5,490 nucleotides of DNA from Candidatus Mcinerneyibacterium aminivorans (GTDB lineage Bacteria > Macinerneyibacteriota > Macinerneyibacteria > Macinerneyibacteriales > Macinerneyibacteriaceae). The stretch is taken from positions 1 to 5,490 of the forward strand of contig VSIX01000091.1 in assembly GCA_008086245.1 (NCBI GenBank), read 5' to 3'. Shown here in pieces: positions 1-5,384 of the stretch; the stretch's first letter is position 1; each line of letters opens with the position of its first letter. Below the pieces are notes generated by a model. That model did no database searches and was not told the origin of the DNA. It saw nothing but the letters and a program-made list of their open reading frames with translations. A program made the position numbers and the translations under genes.

Positions 1-80
1 ACACAGACACTATTTATAAAGAATCCTTGAAATAATTGAGTAAATAGGTAAACTTAAATACCTCTGTAAGACTTTTTTAC

Positions 81-109
81 TTGACTAAACAGGATAGTTC
101 TTATATTAT
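81..109 (+). promoter_or_regulatory. Sigma70-type promoter of the rplM operon
   Basis: A -35 box TTGACT (81-86) and a -10 box TATTAT (104-109) are separated by exactly 17 bp. The match to the housekeeping consensus is 5/6 at -35 and 5/6 at -10. Transcription would start near 116-118, giving a 5' UTR of about 37-40 nt before the rplM ATG. The boxes and spacing are seen directly; activity is inferred. The 8-bp palindrome ACTTAAGT (118-125) sits at the predicted start site. The leader is too short for a typical large ribosomal-protein leader structure. Confidence 0.7.
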
Positions 110-142
110 TTTTTTGCACTTAAGTATAGCTGTTTATAGAGA

Positions 143-147
143 GGAGG
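143..147 (+). promoter_or_regulatory. Shine-Dalgarno of rplM
   Basis: GGAGG lies 7 nt upstream of the ATG at 155, inside the purine-rich run GAGGAGGAGAAAAA. It fixes the L13 start, which also gives exactly the usual 142-residue protein. Confidence 0.8.
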
Positions 148-154
148 AGAAAAA

Positions 155-583
155 ATGAAAACATTTAGACCTAAAGAAAAGGATGTAGAAAGAAAATGGT
201 ATGAAGTAGATGCTGAAAATAGAACACTGGGAAGAATGGCATCCAGAATAGCAAGAATATTACGGGGAAAACATAAGCCAATTTTCCATCCAGCTGTGGA
301 TACCGGAGATTTTGTTATTGTAAAAAATGCAAAAAAAATAAAATTAACTGGTAAAAAGAAAGATAACAAATATTATCATAAACATACAGGATACCCCGGA
401 AATATTAAATCTTATACCTACGGAGAAATGATTAAAAAGCATCCTATAACCGTTGTGAAAAAAGCTGTAAAGGGTATGCTCCCCGATAACAGCTTGAGAA
501 GAAAAATGATGAAAAGATTAAAAGTATATGAGGGTAACGAGCATCCTCATGAAGCACAAAAACCCGAAAAGCTTGAACTTTAA
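155..583 (+). CDS. rplM: 50S ribosomal protein L13
   Basis: L13 is a large-subunit protein that binds 23S rRNA early in 50S assembly. The product has 142 residues, the same length as E. coli L13, and aligns end to end from memory. Recognisable elements are MKTF at the N-terminus, WYEVDA (15-20), TLGRMAS (24-30), RGKHKP (37-42), VDTGD (48-52), YYHKHTGYPG (73-82), the signature VKGMLP (105-110) and LKVYEGNEHPH (122-132). The ATG start is supported by a GGAGG 7 nt upstream and by the family N-terminus. It is the first gene after the promoter at 81-109 and is followed 17 nt later by rpsI, its near-universal partner in bacteria, so the two are almost certainly co-transcribed. The many Lys/Arg residues fit rRNA binding. 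Nothing is odd about it. Confidence 0.97.
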   Translation: MKTFRPKEKDVERKWYEVDAENRTLGRMASRIARILRGKHKPIFHPAVDTGDFVIVKNAKKIKLTGKKKDNKYYHKHTGYPGNIKSYTYGEMIKKHPITVVKKAVKGMLPDNSLRRKMMKRLKVYEGNEHPHEAQKPEKLEL

Positions 584-588
584 GAAAA

Positions 589-594
589 GAGGTG
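589..594 (+). promoter_or_regulatory. Shine-Dalgarno that selects the rpsI TTG start
   Basis: GAGGTG (part of AAGAGGTGAT) is a near-perfect complement of the 16S 3' end. It ends 6 nt before the TTG at 601. The in-frame GTG at 592 lies inside this SD, so it cannot use it. This argues for TTG601 as the real start. Confidence 0.7.
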
Positions 595-600
595 ATTAAA

Positions 601-990
601 TTGGGTAAATATTATTGGGGAACTGGAAGAAGAAAAACTTCTGTTGCAAGAGTGAGAATTAAAGCAGGCAGCGGAAATATAGAGGTAAATGATGAGAAAT
701 ATGATGAATATTTCCAGACTAAAAAGCAAAAAGATCTTGTTATGCAACCGTTAAACCTGCTAAATATGCAGGATAGATATGATATCTTTGTTAATGTAAA
801 TGGCGGAGGTTTAAACGGACAGGCCGGTGCAATAAGACATGGGCTATCAAGAGCTTTAGTTGAAATGGATGAATCATTGAGAAATGAGTTAAAACAGGCC
901 GGATTCTTGAAGAGAGATGACAGGATGAAGGAAAGAAGAAAATACGGACGTAAAAAAGCAAGAAAAAGAAAGCAGACTTCAAAGAGATAA
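601..990 (+). CDS. rpsI: 30S ribosomal protein S9
   Basis: S9 is a small-subunit head protein whose C-terminal tail reaches the P-site tRNA anticodon stem. From TTG601 it has 129 residues, close to the 130 of E. coli S9. Visible motifs are YYWGTGRRKTSVARV (4-18), the S9 signature GGGLNGQAGAIRHGLSRAL (68-86), DESLRNELKQAGFLKRD (90-106), and a very basic tail ending in the diagnostic TSKR. I chose TTG601 because GAGGTG (589-594) is spaced correctly for it and because homologues begin just before the YYGTGRRK block. A GTG at 592 would add three residues (132 total) but overlaps the SD. The gene lies 17 nt after rplM, its usual partner. The next gene, rpsB, follows after a structured 114-nt gap, so it may have its own control. 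Confidence 0.95.
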   Translation: MGKYYWGTGRRKTSVARVRIKAGSGNIEVNDEKYDEYFQTKKQKDLVMQPLNLLNMQDRYDIFVNVNGGGLNGQAGAIRHGLSRALVEMDESLRNELKQAGFLKRDDRMKERRKYGRKKARKRKQTSKR

Positions 991-1031
991 TTTGGTCAGT
1001 TTAATTATAGGTATTAACTTAAAAAAACGCA

Positions 1032-1080
1032 CAATCCCCTTCCTGTGGTGCTTTCCGGTATGGAAAGTGAATGGGGATTG
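1032..1080 (+). promoter_or_regulatory. Hairpin in the rpsB leader, candidate S2 autoregulatory element
   Basis: An 8-bp perfect outer stem, CAATCCCC (1032-1039) with GGGGATTG (1073-1080), is followed after a one-base bulge (U1072) by TTC/GAA pairing (1040-1042 with 1069-1071). A large 5'-side loop (1043-1050, CTGTGGTG) comes next, then a 6-bp apical stem CTTTCC/GGAAAG (1051-1056 with 1062-1067) closing a GGUAU loop. There is no U-tract after it on the plus strand, so it is not an intrinsic terminator for the operon. It ends 24 nt before the rpsB ATG. The rpsB-tsf operon is known to be autoregulated by S2 through its leader in gamma-proteobacteria. A similar role here is inferred from position and structure only. 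Confidence 0.6.
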
Positions 1081-1091
1081 GAGGATTAACC

Positions 1092-1099
1092 AAAGGAGG
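1092..1099 (+). promoter_or_regulatory. Shine-Dalgarno of rpsB, possibly sequestered
   Basis: AAAGGAGG is an excellent SD ending 5 nt before the ATG at 1105. Its AGGAGG (1094-1099) can pair with CUUCCU (1039-1044) in the 5' arm of the upstream hairpin: six pairs including one G-U. The two pairings are mutually exclusive. A second GGAGG at 1080-1084 lies at the base of the hairpin, too far upstream to serve the ATG directly. Confidence 0.75.
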
Positions 1100-1104
1100 A
1101 AATA

Positions 1105-1902
1105 ATGACAAAAGTTACAATGAAGGACTTACTTAAAAGCGGGGTTCACTTCGGTCATCAGACCAAAAGATGGAATCCCAAAATGAAACCTTACATCTTC
1201 GGTGAAAAAAAAGGTATTCATATAATTGATCTGCAGAAATCATTACCACTAATCAATGATGCACTTGAGAAAATAACTCAAATAGCTGAGGCTGGCGGCA
1301 CAGTGCTGTTTGTTGGCACAAAAAAGCAGGCTCAGGATTCAATTAGAGAAGAGGCCAAAAGATGCGGGATGCCTTATGTCTCCTACAGATGGCTTGGTGG
1401 AATGTTAACAAATTTCAAAGTAATAAAGCAAAGAAAAGAATATTTAAAAGAGCTGGAACGAATGGAAGAAGAGGGCGAATTTGAGGAAATACCCAGCAAG
1501 GAAGCATCAAGACTTAGAAAAGAAAAAGATAAACTTGAACAAACATTTAGCGGAATACTGGAAATGGATAAACTGCCCGATGCCCTGTTCATTACGGACA
1601 TAAAAAAGGAAAAGAACGCGGTTGCAGAAGCAAATAAGCTGGGTATCCCTGTATTTGCAGTAGTGGATACTAACTGCGACCCCGACAAGATAGATTATCT
1701 TATTCCCGGAAATGATGATGCTATAAGAGCTACCCGGGTAATCTGCAGAGCATTTGCTGATGCGATACTTGAAGGTAGACAGCAGGAACTTGAGGGAAGA
1801 GAAGTAAATGAAGAAGAGAAACTTGCTGAAGAAACCCAAAAAGAATCTGAAGAAGAAATAAGCGAGGAAGATGTTGAAGAGTTAGAAGAAGAAATGGAAT
1901 AG
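1105..1902 (+). CDS. rpsB: 30S ribosomal protein S2
   Basis: S2 joins the small subunit late, on the solvent side between head and body. The product is 265 residues, longer than the 241 of E. coli. The core is canonical: [17 protein letters not shown] (4-20), [12 protein letters not shown] (22-33), [13 protein letters not shown] (65-77), [11 protein letters not shown] (94-104), a charged coiled-coil-like insertion (about 105-155), the signature [16 protein letters not shown] (158-173), and [15 protein letters not shown] (180-194) leading to [10 protein letters not shown] (200-209). The extra length is a highly acidic C-terminal tail: residues 236-265 contain 18 Asp/Glu and only two Lys. Such tails vary between phyla and are probably disordered. 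The start is set by AAAGGAGG 5 nt upstream and by the family N-terminus. The gene is followed 40 nt later by tsf, its standard partner. A leader hairpin upstream may regulate both. Confidence 0.97.
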   Translation: MTKVTMKDLLKSGVHFGHQTKRWNPKMKPYIFGEKKGIHIIDLQKSLPLINDALEKITQIAEAGGTVLFVGTKKQAQDSIREEAKRCGMPYVSYRWLGGMLTNFKVIKQRKEYLKELERMEEEGEFEEIPSKEASRLRKEKDKLEQTFSGILEMDKLPDALFITDIKKEKNAVAEANKLGIPVFAVVDTNCDPDKIDYLIPGNDDAIRATRVICRAFADAILEGRQQELEGREVNEEEKLAEETQKESEEEISEEDVEELEEEME

Positions 1903-1926
1903 TATAATAAAATAAATTTAAAGACA

Positions 1927-1935
1927 GGAGAGGTG
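1927..1935 (+). promoter_or_regulatory. Shine-Dalgarno region of tsf
   Basis: GGAGAGGTG contains two possible SD cores. GAGGTG (1930-1935) is 7 nt before ATG1943, and GGAG (1927-1930) is 6 nt before ATG1937. The stronger core and the homologous N-terminus (MEI...) favour ATG1943. Confidence 0.6.
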
Positions 1936-1942
1936 GATGATT

Positions 1943-2539
1943 ATGGAAATAGATGCAAAATTAGTGAAAGAGTTGAGAGATAAAACCGGTGCCGGAATTA
2001 TGGATTGTAAAGAAGCTCTTAAAGAAGCTGAAGGCGATATTGAAAAGGCTAAGGAAGTGCTCAAGAAAAAAGGATTGTCTGAAGCTGAGGATAAAAGGGG
2101 CAGAGCTACCAAAGAGGGACGTGTTGGTTCATATATCCATGGAGAAGGTAAAATCGGGGTTCTAATTGAAGTTAACTGCGAAACAGATTTCGTTGCTAAA
2201 AATGATGAATTTAAAGAACTTGTTAAAAATTTAGCAATGCAGGTTGCTGCTTCAAAACCAACAGCAGTTAGAAGAGAAGAGCTTGATCAGGAAGCTATCG
2301 AAAAAGAAAGAGAAATATTTAAAGAAAAGATGCGCGAACAGGGAAAACCTGAAAAGATTCTTGACCAGATAGTTGATGGCATGATGGAAAAGAGATATTA
2401 TAAAAAGGTATGCCTTCTGGATCAGCCCTATATAAGAGATACAGACATGAGCGTTGAAGAATATATCAAAAGCAAAATTGCTAAGCTGGGAGAAAATATA
2501 CAGGTTGAAAGATTTGAAAGATTTGAACTGGGAGAGTAA
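1943..2539 (+). CDS. tsf: Elongation factor Ts, short form
   Basis: EF-Ts is the guanine nucleotide exchange factor that releases GDP from EF-Tu in the cytoplasm. From ATG1943 the product is 198 residues (200 from the in-frame ATG1937). The N-terminal UBA-like domain (about 1-45) carries the first signature, LRDKTGAGIMDCKEAL (11-26). The core carries the second signature, EVNCETDFVAKNDEF (76-90), with the Asp82-Phe83 pair that corresponds to the residues disturbing the EF-Tu Mg2+ site in E. coli. The C-terminus ends GENIQVERFERFELGE. The length matches the short EF-Ts of Thermus and Thermotoga, not the roughly 280 residues of E. coli. In Thermus the short form works as a dimer, so dimerisation is expected here by inference. 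The gene follows rpsB by 40 nt and overlaps pyrH by one base (TAATG), which suggests translational coupling. Confidence 0.96.
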   Translation: MEIDAKLVKELRDKTGAGIMDCKEALKEAEGDIEKAKEVLKKKGLSEAEDKRGRATKEGRVGSYIHGEGKIGVLIEVNCETDFVAKNDEFKELVKNLAMQVAASKPTAVRREELDQEAIEKEREIFKEKMREQGKPEKILDQIVDGMMEKRYYKKVCLLDQPYIRDTDMSVEEYIKSKIAKLGENIQVERFERFELGE

Positions 2540-3240
2540 TGTCAAAAAGATTACTTCTTAAACTTAGCGGTGAAGTAATATCAGGCGATAAAAACTTTGG
2601 GATTTCTCCCAAAGTTTTGAATCGCATTGTTTCAGAAATTGTTCAGCTTAAAAAACAAAATTATGAAATAGCAGTTGTAATTGGTGGGGGAAATATCTAT
2701 CGCGGGAGCAAACTCATAAAAGAGATGAATTTCCCGGATTATAAATCCCATCACATGGGAATGATTGGAACAGTTATAAATGGATTGGCCCTGGAGACTG
2801 CAATTAGGAAAAAAGGTGTTAAGGCCCAAAATTATTCAGCATTTACAGTTGAAGGAATTACCTCCAGGTTTGATGTAGAAAAAGCCAGAGACCGGATAGG
2901 GGATACTGTGCTAATATTTACGGGAGGTACCGGGAATCCTTTTTTTAGTACGGATTCAGCAGCTGCTTTAAGGGCGGCTGAAATAGAAGCTGATCTGCTT
3001 CTTAAAGCAACAAAAGTAGATGGTGTTTACAGCGAAGATCCCGAAAAAAATCCCGAAGCCGAATTTTTTAAAAATATTTCATATTCAGAGTATATCAGGA
3101 GAGATTTACAGGTAATGGATTCGAGCTCTGTTCTTATCTGCAAGGAAAATCAAATTCCTATATATGTTTTTAATATCAATAAAAAAAATAATTTAAATCT
3201 TGTCTTAAACGATAATACCCATTATACTTTAATAAATTAG
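2539..3240 (+). CDS. pyrH: Uridylate kinase (UMP kinase)
   Basis: PyrH phosphorylates UMP to UDP with ATP, feeding pyrimidine nucleotide and UDP-sugar synthesis. It belongs to the amino acid kinase fold and is normally a hexamer. The product has 233 residues (E. coli 241). Motifs are KRLLLKLSGE (3-12), FGISPKVL (20-27), VVIGGGNIYRG (46-56, glycine-rich loop), HHMGMIGTVINGLAL (71-85), FTGGTGNPFFSTDSAA (127-142), ADLLLKATKVDGVY (151-164), DPEKNPEAEFF (167-177) and VMDSSS (192-197). The ATG overlaps the tsf stop as TAATG, with GGGAG 4 nt upstream of the start, so it is probably coupled to tsf translation. The sequence encoding residues 18-27 forms a perfect 12-bp inverted repeat (2591-2618, listed separately). 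A 42-nt gap with a TATAAT separates it from frr. Confidence 0.96.
   Translation: MSKRLLLKLSGEVISGDKNFGISPKVLNRIVSEIVQLKKQNYEIAVVIGGGNIYRGSKLIKEMNFPDYKSHHMGMIGTVINGLALETAIRKKGVKAQNYSAFTVEGITSRFDVEKARDRIGDTVLIFTGGTGNPFFSTDSAAALRAAEIEADLLLKATKVDGVYSEDPEKNPEAEFFKNISYSEYIRRDLQVMDSSSVLICKENQIPIYVFNINKKNNLNLVLNDNTHYTLIN
2591..2618 (+). repeat. Perfect 12-bp inverted repeat inside the start of pyrH
   Basis: AAAACTTTGGGA (2591-2602) and TCCCAAAGTTTT (2607-2618) are perfect reverse complements around a 4-nt TTTC loop. The hairpin starts 52 nt into pyrH and ends in TTTT, so it looks like a weak intrinsic terminator or attenuator. The arms encode a conserved stretch (FGISPKV), so codon choice alone may have made the symmetry. 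The structure is seen directly; any function is inference. Confidence 0.6.
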
Positions 3241-3256
3241 AAGAAATGTTTATAAT
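3228..3256 (+). promoter_or_regulatory. Possible internal promoter before frr
   Basis: A consensus -10, TATAAT (3251-3256), lies in the 42-nt pyrH-frr gap. At 17 bp upstream the -35 position reads TTTAAT (3228-3233), a poor match to TTGACA. A transcript would start near 3263, about 20 nt before the frr ATG and just upstream of the SD. In an AT-rich genome a TATAAT alone arises often, so this is weak evidence. Confidence 0.3.
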
Positions 3257-3282
3257 TGTATATTAAATGAAAGGGGTTATAT

Positions 3283-3840
3283 ATGCAGGATGAAATATTA
3301 AAGAAAACTAAAAAGAAAATGGATAAAACTATCAAAGTATTAAAAGAAGAGCTTAAAACGATAAGAACCGGTAGGGCTTCATCAAATATTTTCGATAATG
3401 TGTATATTGATTACTATGGACAGAAAACACCTTTGAGTCAGGCTGCAACCATAAGTGTTCAGGATCCCCAAAACATTTTGGTAAAACCATTTGACCCATC
3501 TGTTGTAGAAGAAGTTGAAAAAGCAATTCTATCTTCCGATCTGGGTTTAAATCCACTTGTGGAGGATAATGTGGTTAGAGTTCCCATCCCTTCCCTTACC
3601 GAACAGAGAAGAAAAGAGTATGCCAATCAGGCAAAAAATTATGCCGAGGAAGCTAAGATTGCAATTAGAAATATAAGAAGAGATATAAAAAAGGAAATTG
3701 AAGAGATGGGTGAGTCAGGGGAAGTACCTGAAGATTATGAACACAGGCTGCTTGATGACCTTCAGGAAATAACAGATGAATATACTGAACAAATCGATGA
3801 ACTCCTGGAAAAGAAAAGAAATAAGATAATGGAGGTATAA
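3283..3840 (+). CDS. frr: Ribosome recycling factor
   Basis: RRF works with EF-G to split the post-termination ribosome into subunits. At 185 residues it matches the usual length (E. coli 185). It should fold as the tRNA-like L shape: a three-helix bundle made of residues 1-30 and about 105-185, and a small beta domain (about 31-103). Visible motifs are ELKTIRTGRAS (23-33), the beta-domain block VKPFDPSVVEEVEKAI (67-82), DLGLNP (86-91), DNVVRVPIPSLTEQRR (95-110) and the helix AEEAKIAIRNIRRD (121-134), with the conserved Arg residues at 129, 132 and 133. The ATG follows AAGGGG (3271-3276) by 6 nt. The final codons (ATG GAG GTA TAA) contain the SD of uppS, which starts one base after the frr stop. 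It may also be served by the TATAAT in the preceding gap. Confidence 0.97.
   Translation: MQDEILKKTKKKMDKTIKVLKEELKTIRTGRASSNIFDNVYIDYYGQKTPLSQAATISVQDPQNILVKPFDPSVVEEVEKAILSSDLGLNPLVEDNVVRVPIPSLTEQRRKEYANQAKNYAEEAKIAIRNIRRDIKKEIEEMGESGEVPEDYEHRLLDDLQEITDEYTEQIDELLEKKRNKIMEV
3831..3836 (+). promoter_or_regulatory. Shine-Dalgarno of uppS, within the frr 3' end
   Basis: GGAGGT is part of the last codons of frr and lies 5 nt before the TTG at 3842. It supports TTG as the uppS start, and it means a ribosome terminating on frr is already at the uppS start. Confidence 0.75.
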
Positions 3841-3841
3841 C

Positions 3842-4537
3842 TTGTCCAGTTCCTATCCGGAACATATTGCCATTATAATGGATGGTAATGGCAGATGGGC
3901 CAAACAGAGGAATCTTTCCAGATCAAAGGGTCATAAAGAAGGTGTGAAAACTACAAAAAAAATTATAGAATATTCAGCAAAGATTGATATCAAGTACCTA
4001 ACACTATATGCCTTTTCTGCAGAAAACTGGAAAAGACCCAGAAGAGAAGTTAGTTTTTTAATGAATCTATTTAACTCTACCATTGATAGAGAGCTAGATG
4101 ATTTAATTGAGAAAAATGTTAAAGTTAAATTCATAGGCAGAAGAGAGGGGCTGGGAGGAAGTATAAGACGCAGAATAGAAAATGCTGAAAAAAAGACAAA
4201 AGATGGAAAAAAACTTGTGTTAACCGTGGCACTTAACTACGGTGGAAGAAAAGAAATAGTCGATGCTGTTAAAAATCTTATCAAAGATGAAATTTCAGCC
4301 GAGCAGATAGATGAAGAAACATTTTCAAAATATTTATATACTTCCGGAACTCCCGATCCGGATTTGGTTATTAGAACCAGCGGTGAATATAGAATATCCA
4401 ACTATTTACTGTGGCAGATAGCTTACAGCGAGTTATATATTACGGATGTTTTATGGCCGGATTTCGATGAGAAAGAACTTGATAGGGCAATAAAGGATTA
4501 CAAAAGCAGGAATAGGAGATTCGGGAGTATAAATTGA
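3842..4537 (+). CDS. uppS: Undecaprenyl diphosphate synthase (cis-prenyltransferase)
   Basis: UppS adds isopentenyl units in cis to farnesyl diphosphate. Its C55 product, once dephosphorylated, is the lipid carrier for peptidoglycan and other wall polymers. The product is 231 residues, within the family range. Motifs are HIAIIMDGNGRWAKQ (8-22) with the catalytic Asp14 (equivalent to E. coli Asp26), GHKEGVKT (30-37), LYAFSAENWKRPRREV (55-70), LNYGGRKEI (131-139), PDPDLVIRTSGEYRISN (171-187) and LLWQIAYSELY (189-199). Arg178, Arg184 and Glu197 correspond to the diphosphate and Mg2+ site residues. No membrane segment is expected. The TTG start is supported by GGAGGT at 3831-3836 and by the motif lying just inside the N-terminus. 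A 12-bp palindrome (3870-3881) overlaps the catalytic-motif codons. The end overlaps cdsA (TTGA), its usual neighbour. Confidence 0.96.
   Translation: MSSSYPEHIAIIMDGNGRWAKQRNLSRSKGHKEGVKTTKKIIEYSAKIDIKYLTLYAFSAENWKRPRREVSFLMNLFNSTIDRELDDLIEKNVKVKFIGRREGLGGSIRRRIENAEKKTKDGKKLVLTVALNYGGRKEIVDAVKNLIKDEISAEQIDEETFSKYLYTSGTPDPDLVIRTSGEYRISNYLLWQIAYSELYITDVLWPDFDEKELDRAIKDYKSRNRRFGSIN
3868..3893 (+). repeat. Overlapping inverted repeats in the uppS 5' coding region
   Basis: TGCCATTA (3868-3875) pairs perfectly with TAATGGCA (3886-3893). The 12-bp palindrome CCATTATAATGG (3870-3881) shares the left arm, so two alternative hairpins compete. It codes for the conserved AIIMDGNG catalytic motif (residues 10-17), so amino acid constraint may explain it. 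Confidence 0.4.
4523..4527 (+). promoter_or_regulatory. Shine-Dalgarno of cdsA, within the uppS 3' end
   Basis: GGGAG lies inside the last uppS codons, 6 nt before the TTG at 4534. It supports the TTG start and coupling of cdsA to uppS. Confidence 0.6.
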
Positions 4538-5340
4538 AGTTTTTAAAGAGATTGATAGTTGCTGTAATTTTTATACCTCTGCTGCTTTTTATTGCTTATT
4601 CTGAAAATCAATTATTCAGTTTTATTTTTTCGATAATTGTCATTACCGGTTCTATTTTCGAAATTTATAGAATCTTTAGGATAAAATTAGGGTTTTATTA
4701 TATATTTACTTTTTTACTGGCTTTTTCCAATTTATTCTATATTTATAAAAATAAAGAATTTAATCCTTTCTTTTTGATTATTCTTGCAGGTTTTATGCTT
4801 ATATACGAGGTGTTTTTATACAATAAAAGAGAAAAAAGAGATTTTAAAAGGTTGTTAATTATATTTTTCAGCAATATCTATATAAATTTATTTTTTAGTT
4901 ACTTTTTATTGATGAAGGTTAAATTTTTTGATAGTTCCAAATTTGCATTGCTGTTTTTTATCTCCGTATGGGTAATCGATTCCTCAGCATATTTTGTTGG
5001 AATGACCCTTGCAAAAAAAGAGCACAGGGGAGTTATGAAGGTTTCGGGAAAAAAATCTATTGAAGGTTTTTTAGCCGGTATTATTATTCCCACTATACTT
5101 TTTGTATTTTTTAGGGGTATGTTTTATCTAAATATACTTCATGCAATAGGTTTTATGGTCGCGTTTTCGGTTGCCGTTCAGCTGGGAGATCTAACACAGT
5201 CATTGATTAAGCGATATGCGGATGTTAAGGATTCCAGTTCTCTAATCGCCGGCCACGGAGGTATTTTCGATAGATTCGATTCAATGATCTTTTCCATGCC
5301 TTTTTTCTATCTTTTGGTAAGATTGATTTATTCTTTTTAA
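4534..5340 (+). CDS. cdsA: Phosphatidate cytidylyltransferase (CDP-diglyceride synthase)
   Basis: CdsA converts phosphatidic acid and CTP into CDP-diacylglycerol, the precursor of bacterial phospholipids, in the cytoplasmic membrane. The 268-residue product is of normal length and very hydrophobic, with about eight or nine predicted membrane segments (roughly 5-22, 27-48, 53-71, 77-95, 105-126, 136-155, 178-194, 199-216 and 250-268). Family motifs are IDSSAYFVG (148-156), GKKSIEG (172-178), QLGDLTQSLIKR (216-227) and the family signature at 223-249: SLIKR, then KDSSS (232-236), then GHGGIFDRFD (240-249), with the metal-binding Asp residues. One oddity: Ala239 stands before GHGG where Pro (or Gly/Ser) is usual. 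TTG4534 overlaps the uppS stop and follows GGGAG by 6 nt. It ends the cluster; dxr and rseP, which often follow, do not. Confidence 0.95.
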   Translation: MKFLKRLIVAVIFIPLLLFIAYSENQLFSFIFSIIVITGSIFEIYRIFRIKLGFYYIFTFLLAFSNLFYIYKNKEFNPFFLIILAGFMLIYEVFLYNKREKRDFKRLLIIFFSNIYINLFFSYFLLMKVKFFDSSKFALLFFISVWVIDSSAYFVGMTLAKKEHRGVMKVSGKKSIEGFLAGIIIPTILFVFFRGMFYLNILHAIGFMVAFSVAVQLGDLTQSLIKRYADVKDSSSLIAGHGGIFDRFDSMIFSMPFFYLLVRLIYSF

Positions 5341-5384
5341 AGAACTGTATTCTGTAATCTGGATCGGTATATTTCAGGATAGTT

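Noticed and set aside
1-35. The tail of an upstream gene at the window start
   Set aside because: Short open stretches exist in two plus frames (stops at 28-30 and 33-35), but they are too short to recognise or choose between.
46-78. Stem AGGTA/TACCT (46-50, 59-63) followed by T6 as a terminator of an upstream gene
   Set aside because: It has only five pairs and an 8-nt loop, with the T-run ten bases away. This is too weak to call.
592-600. GTG at 592 as the rpsI start (132 residues)
   Set aside because: It lies within the GAGGTG SD that is correctly spaced for TTG601, and it adds residues not expected in S9. It is kept only as an alternative.
991-1020. A promoter in the rpsI-rpsB gap (TTGGTC with TATTAA or TAACTT)
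   Set aside because: Either the spacing or the box quality is poor. Separate transcription of rpsB is possible but not supported by the sequence.
1021-1080. The 1032-1080 hairpin read as a minus-strand intrinsic terminator, since the A7 at 1021-1027 becomes a T-run after the stem
   Set aside because: The T-run is separated from the stem by several bases, and there is no minus-strand gene in the window for it to terminate. The plus-strand leader role fits better.
1903-1908. TATAAT immediately after the rpsB stop as a tsf promoter
   Set aside because: There is no reasonable -35 box at 16-18 bp upstream (the sequence there is AGTTAG-like), and rpsB-tsf is normally co-transcribed.
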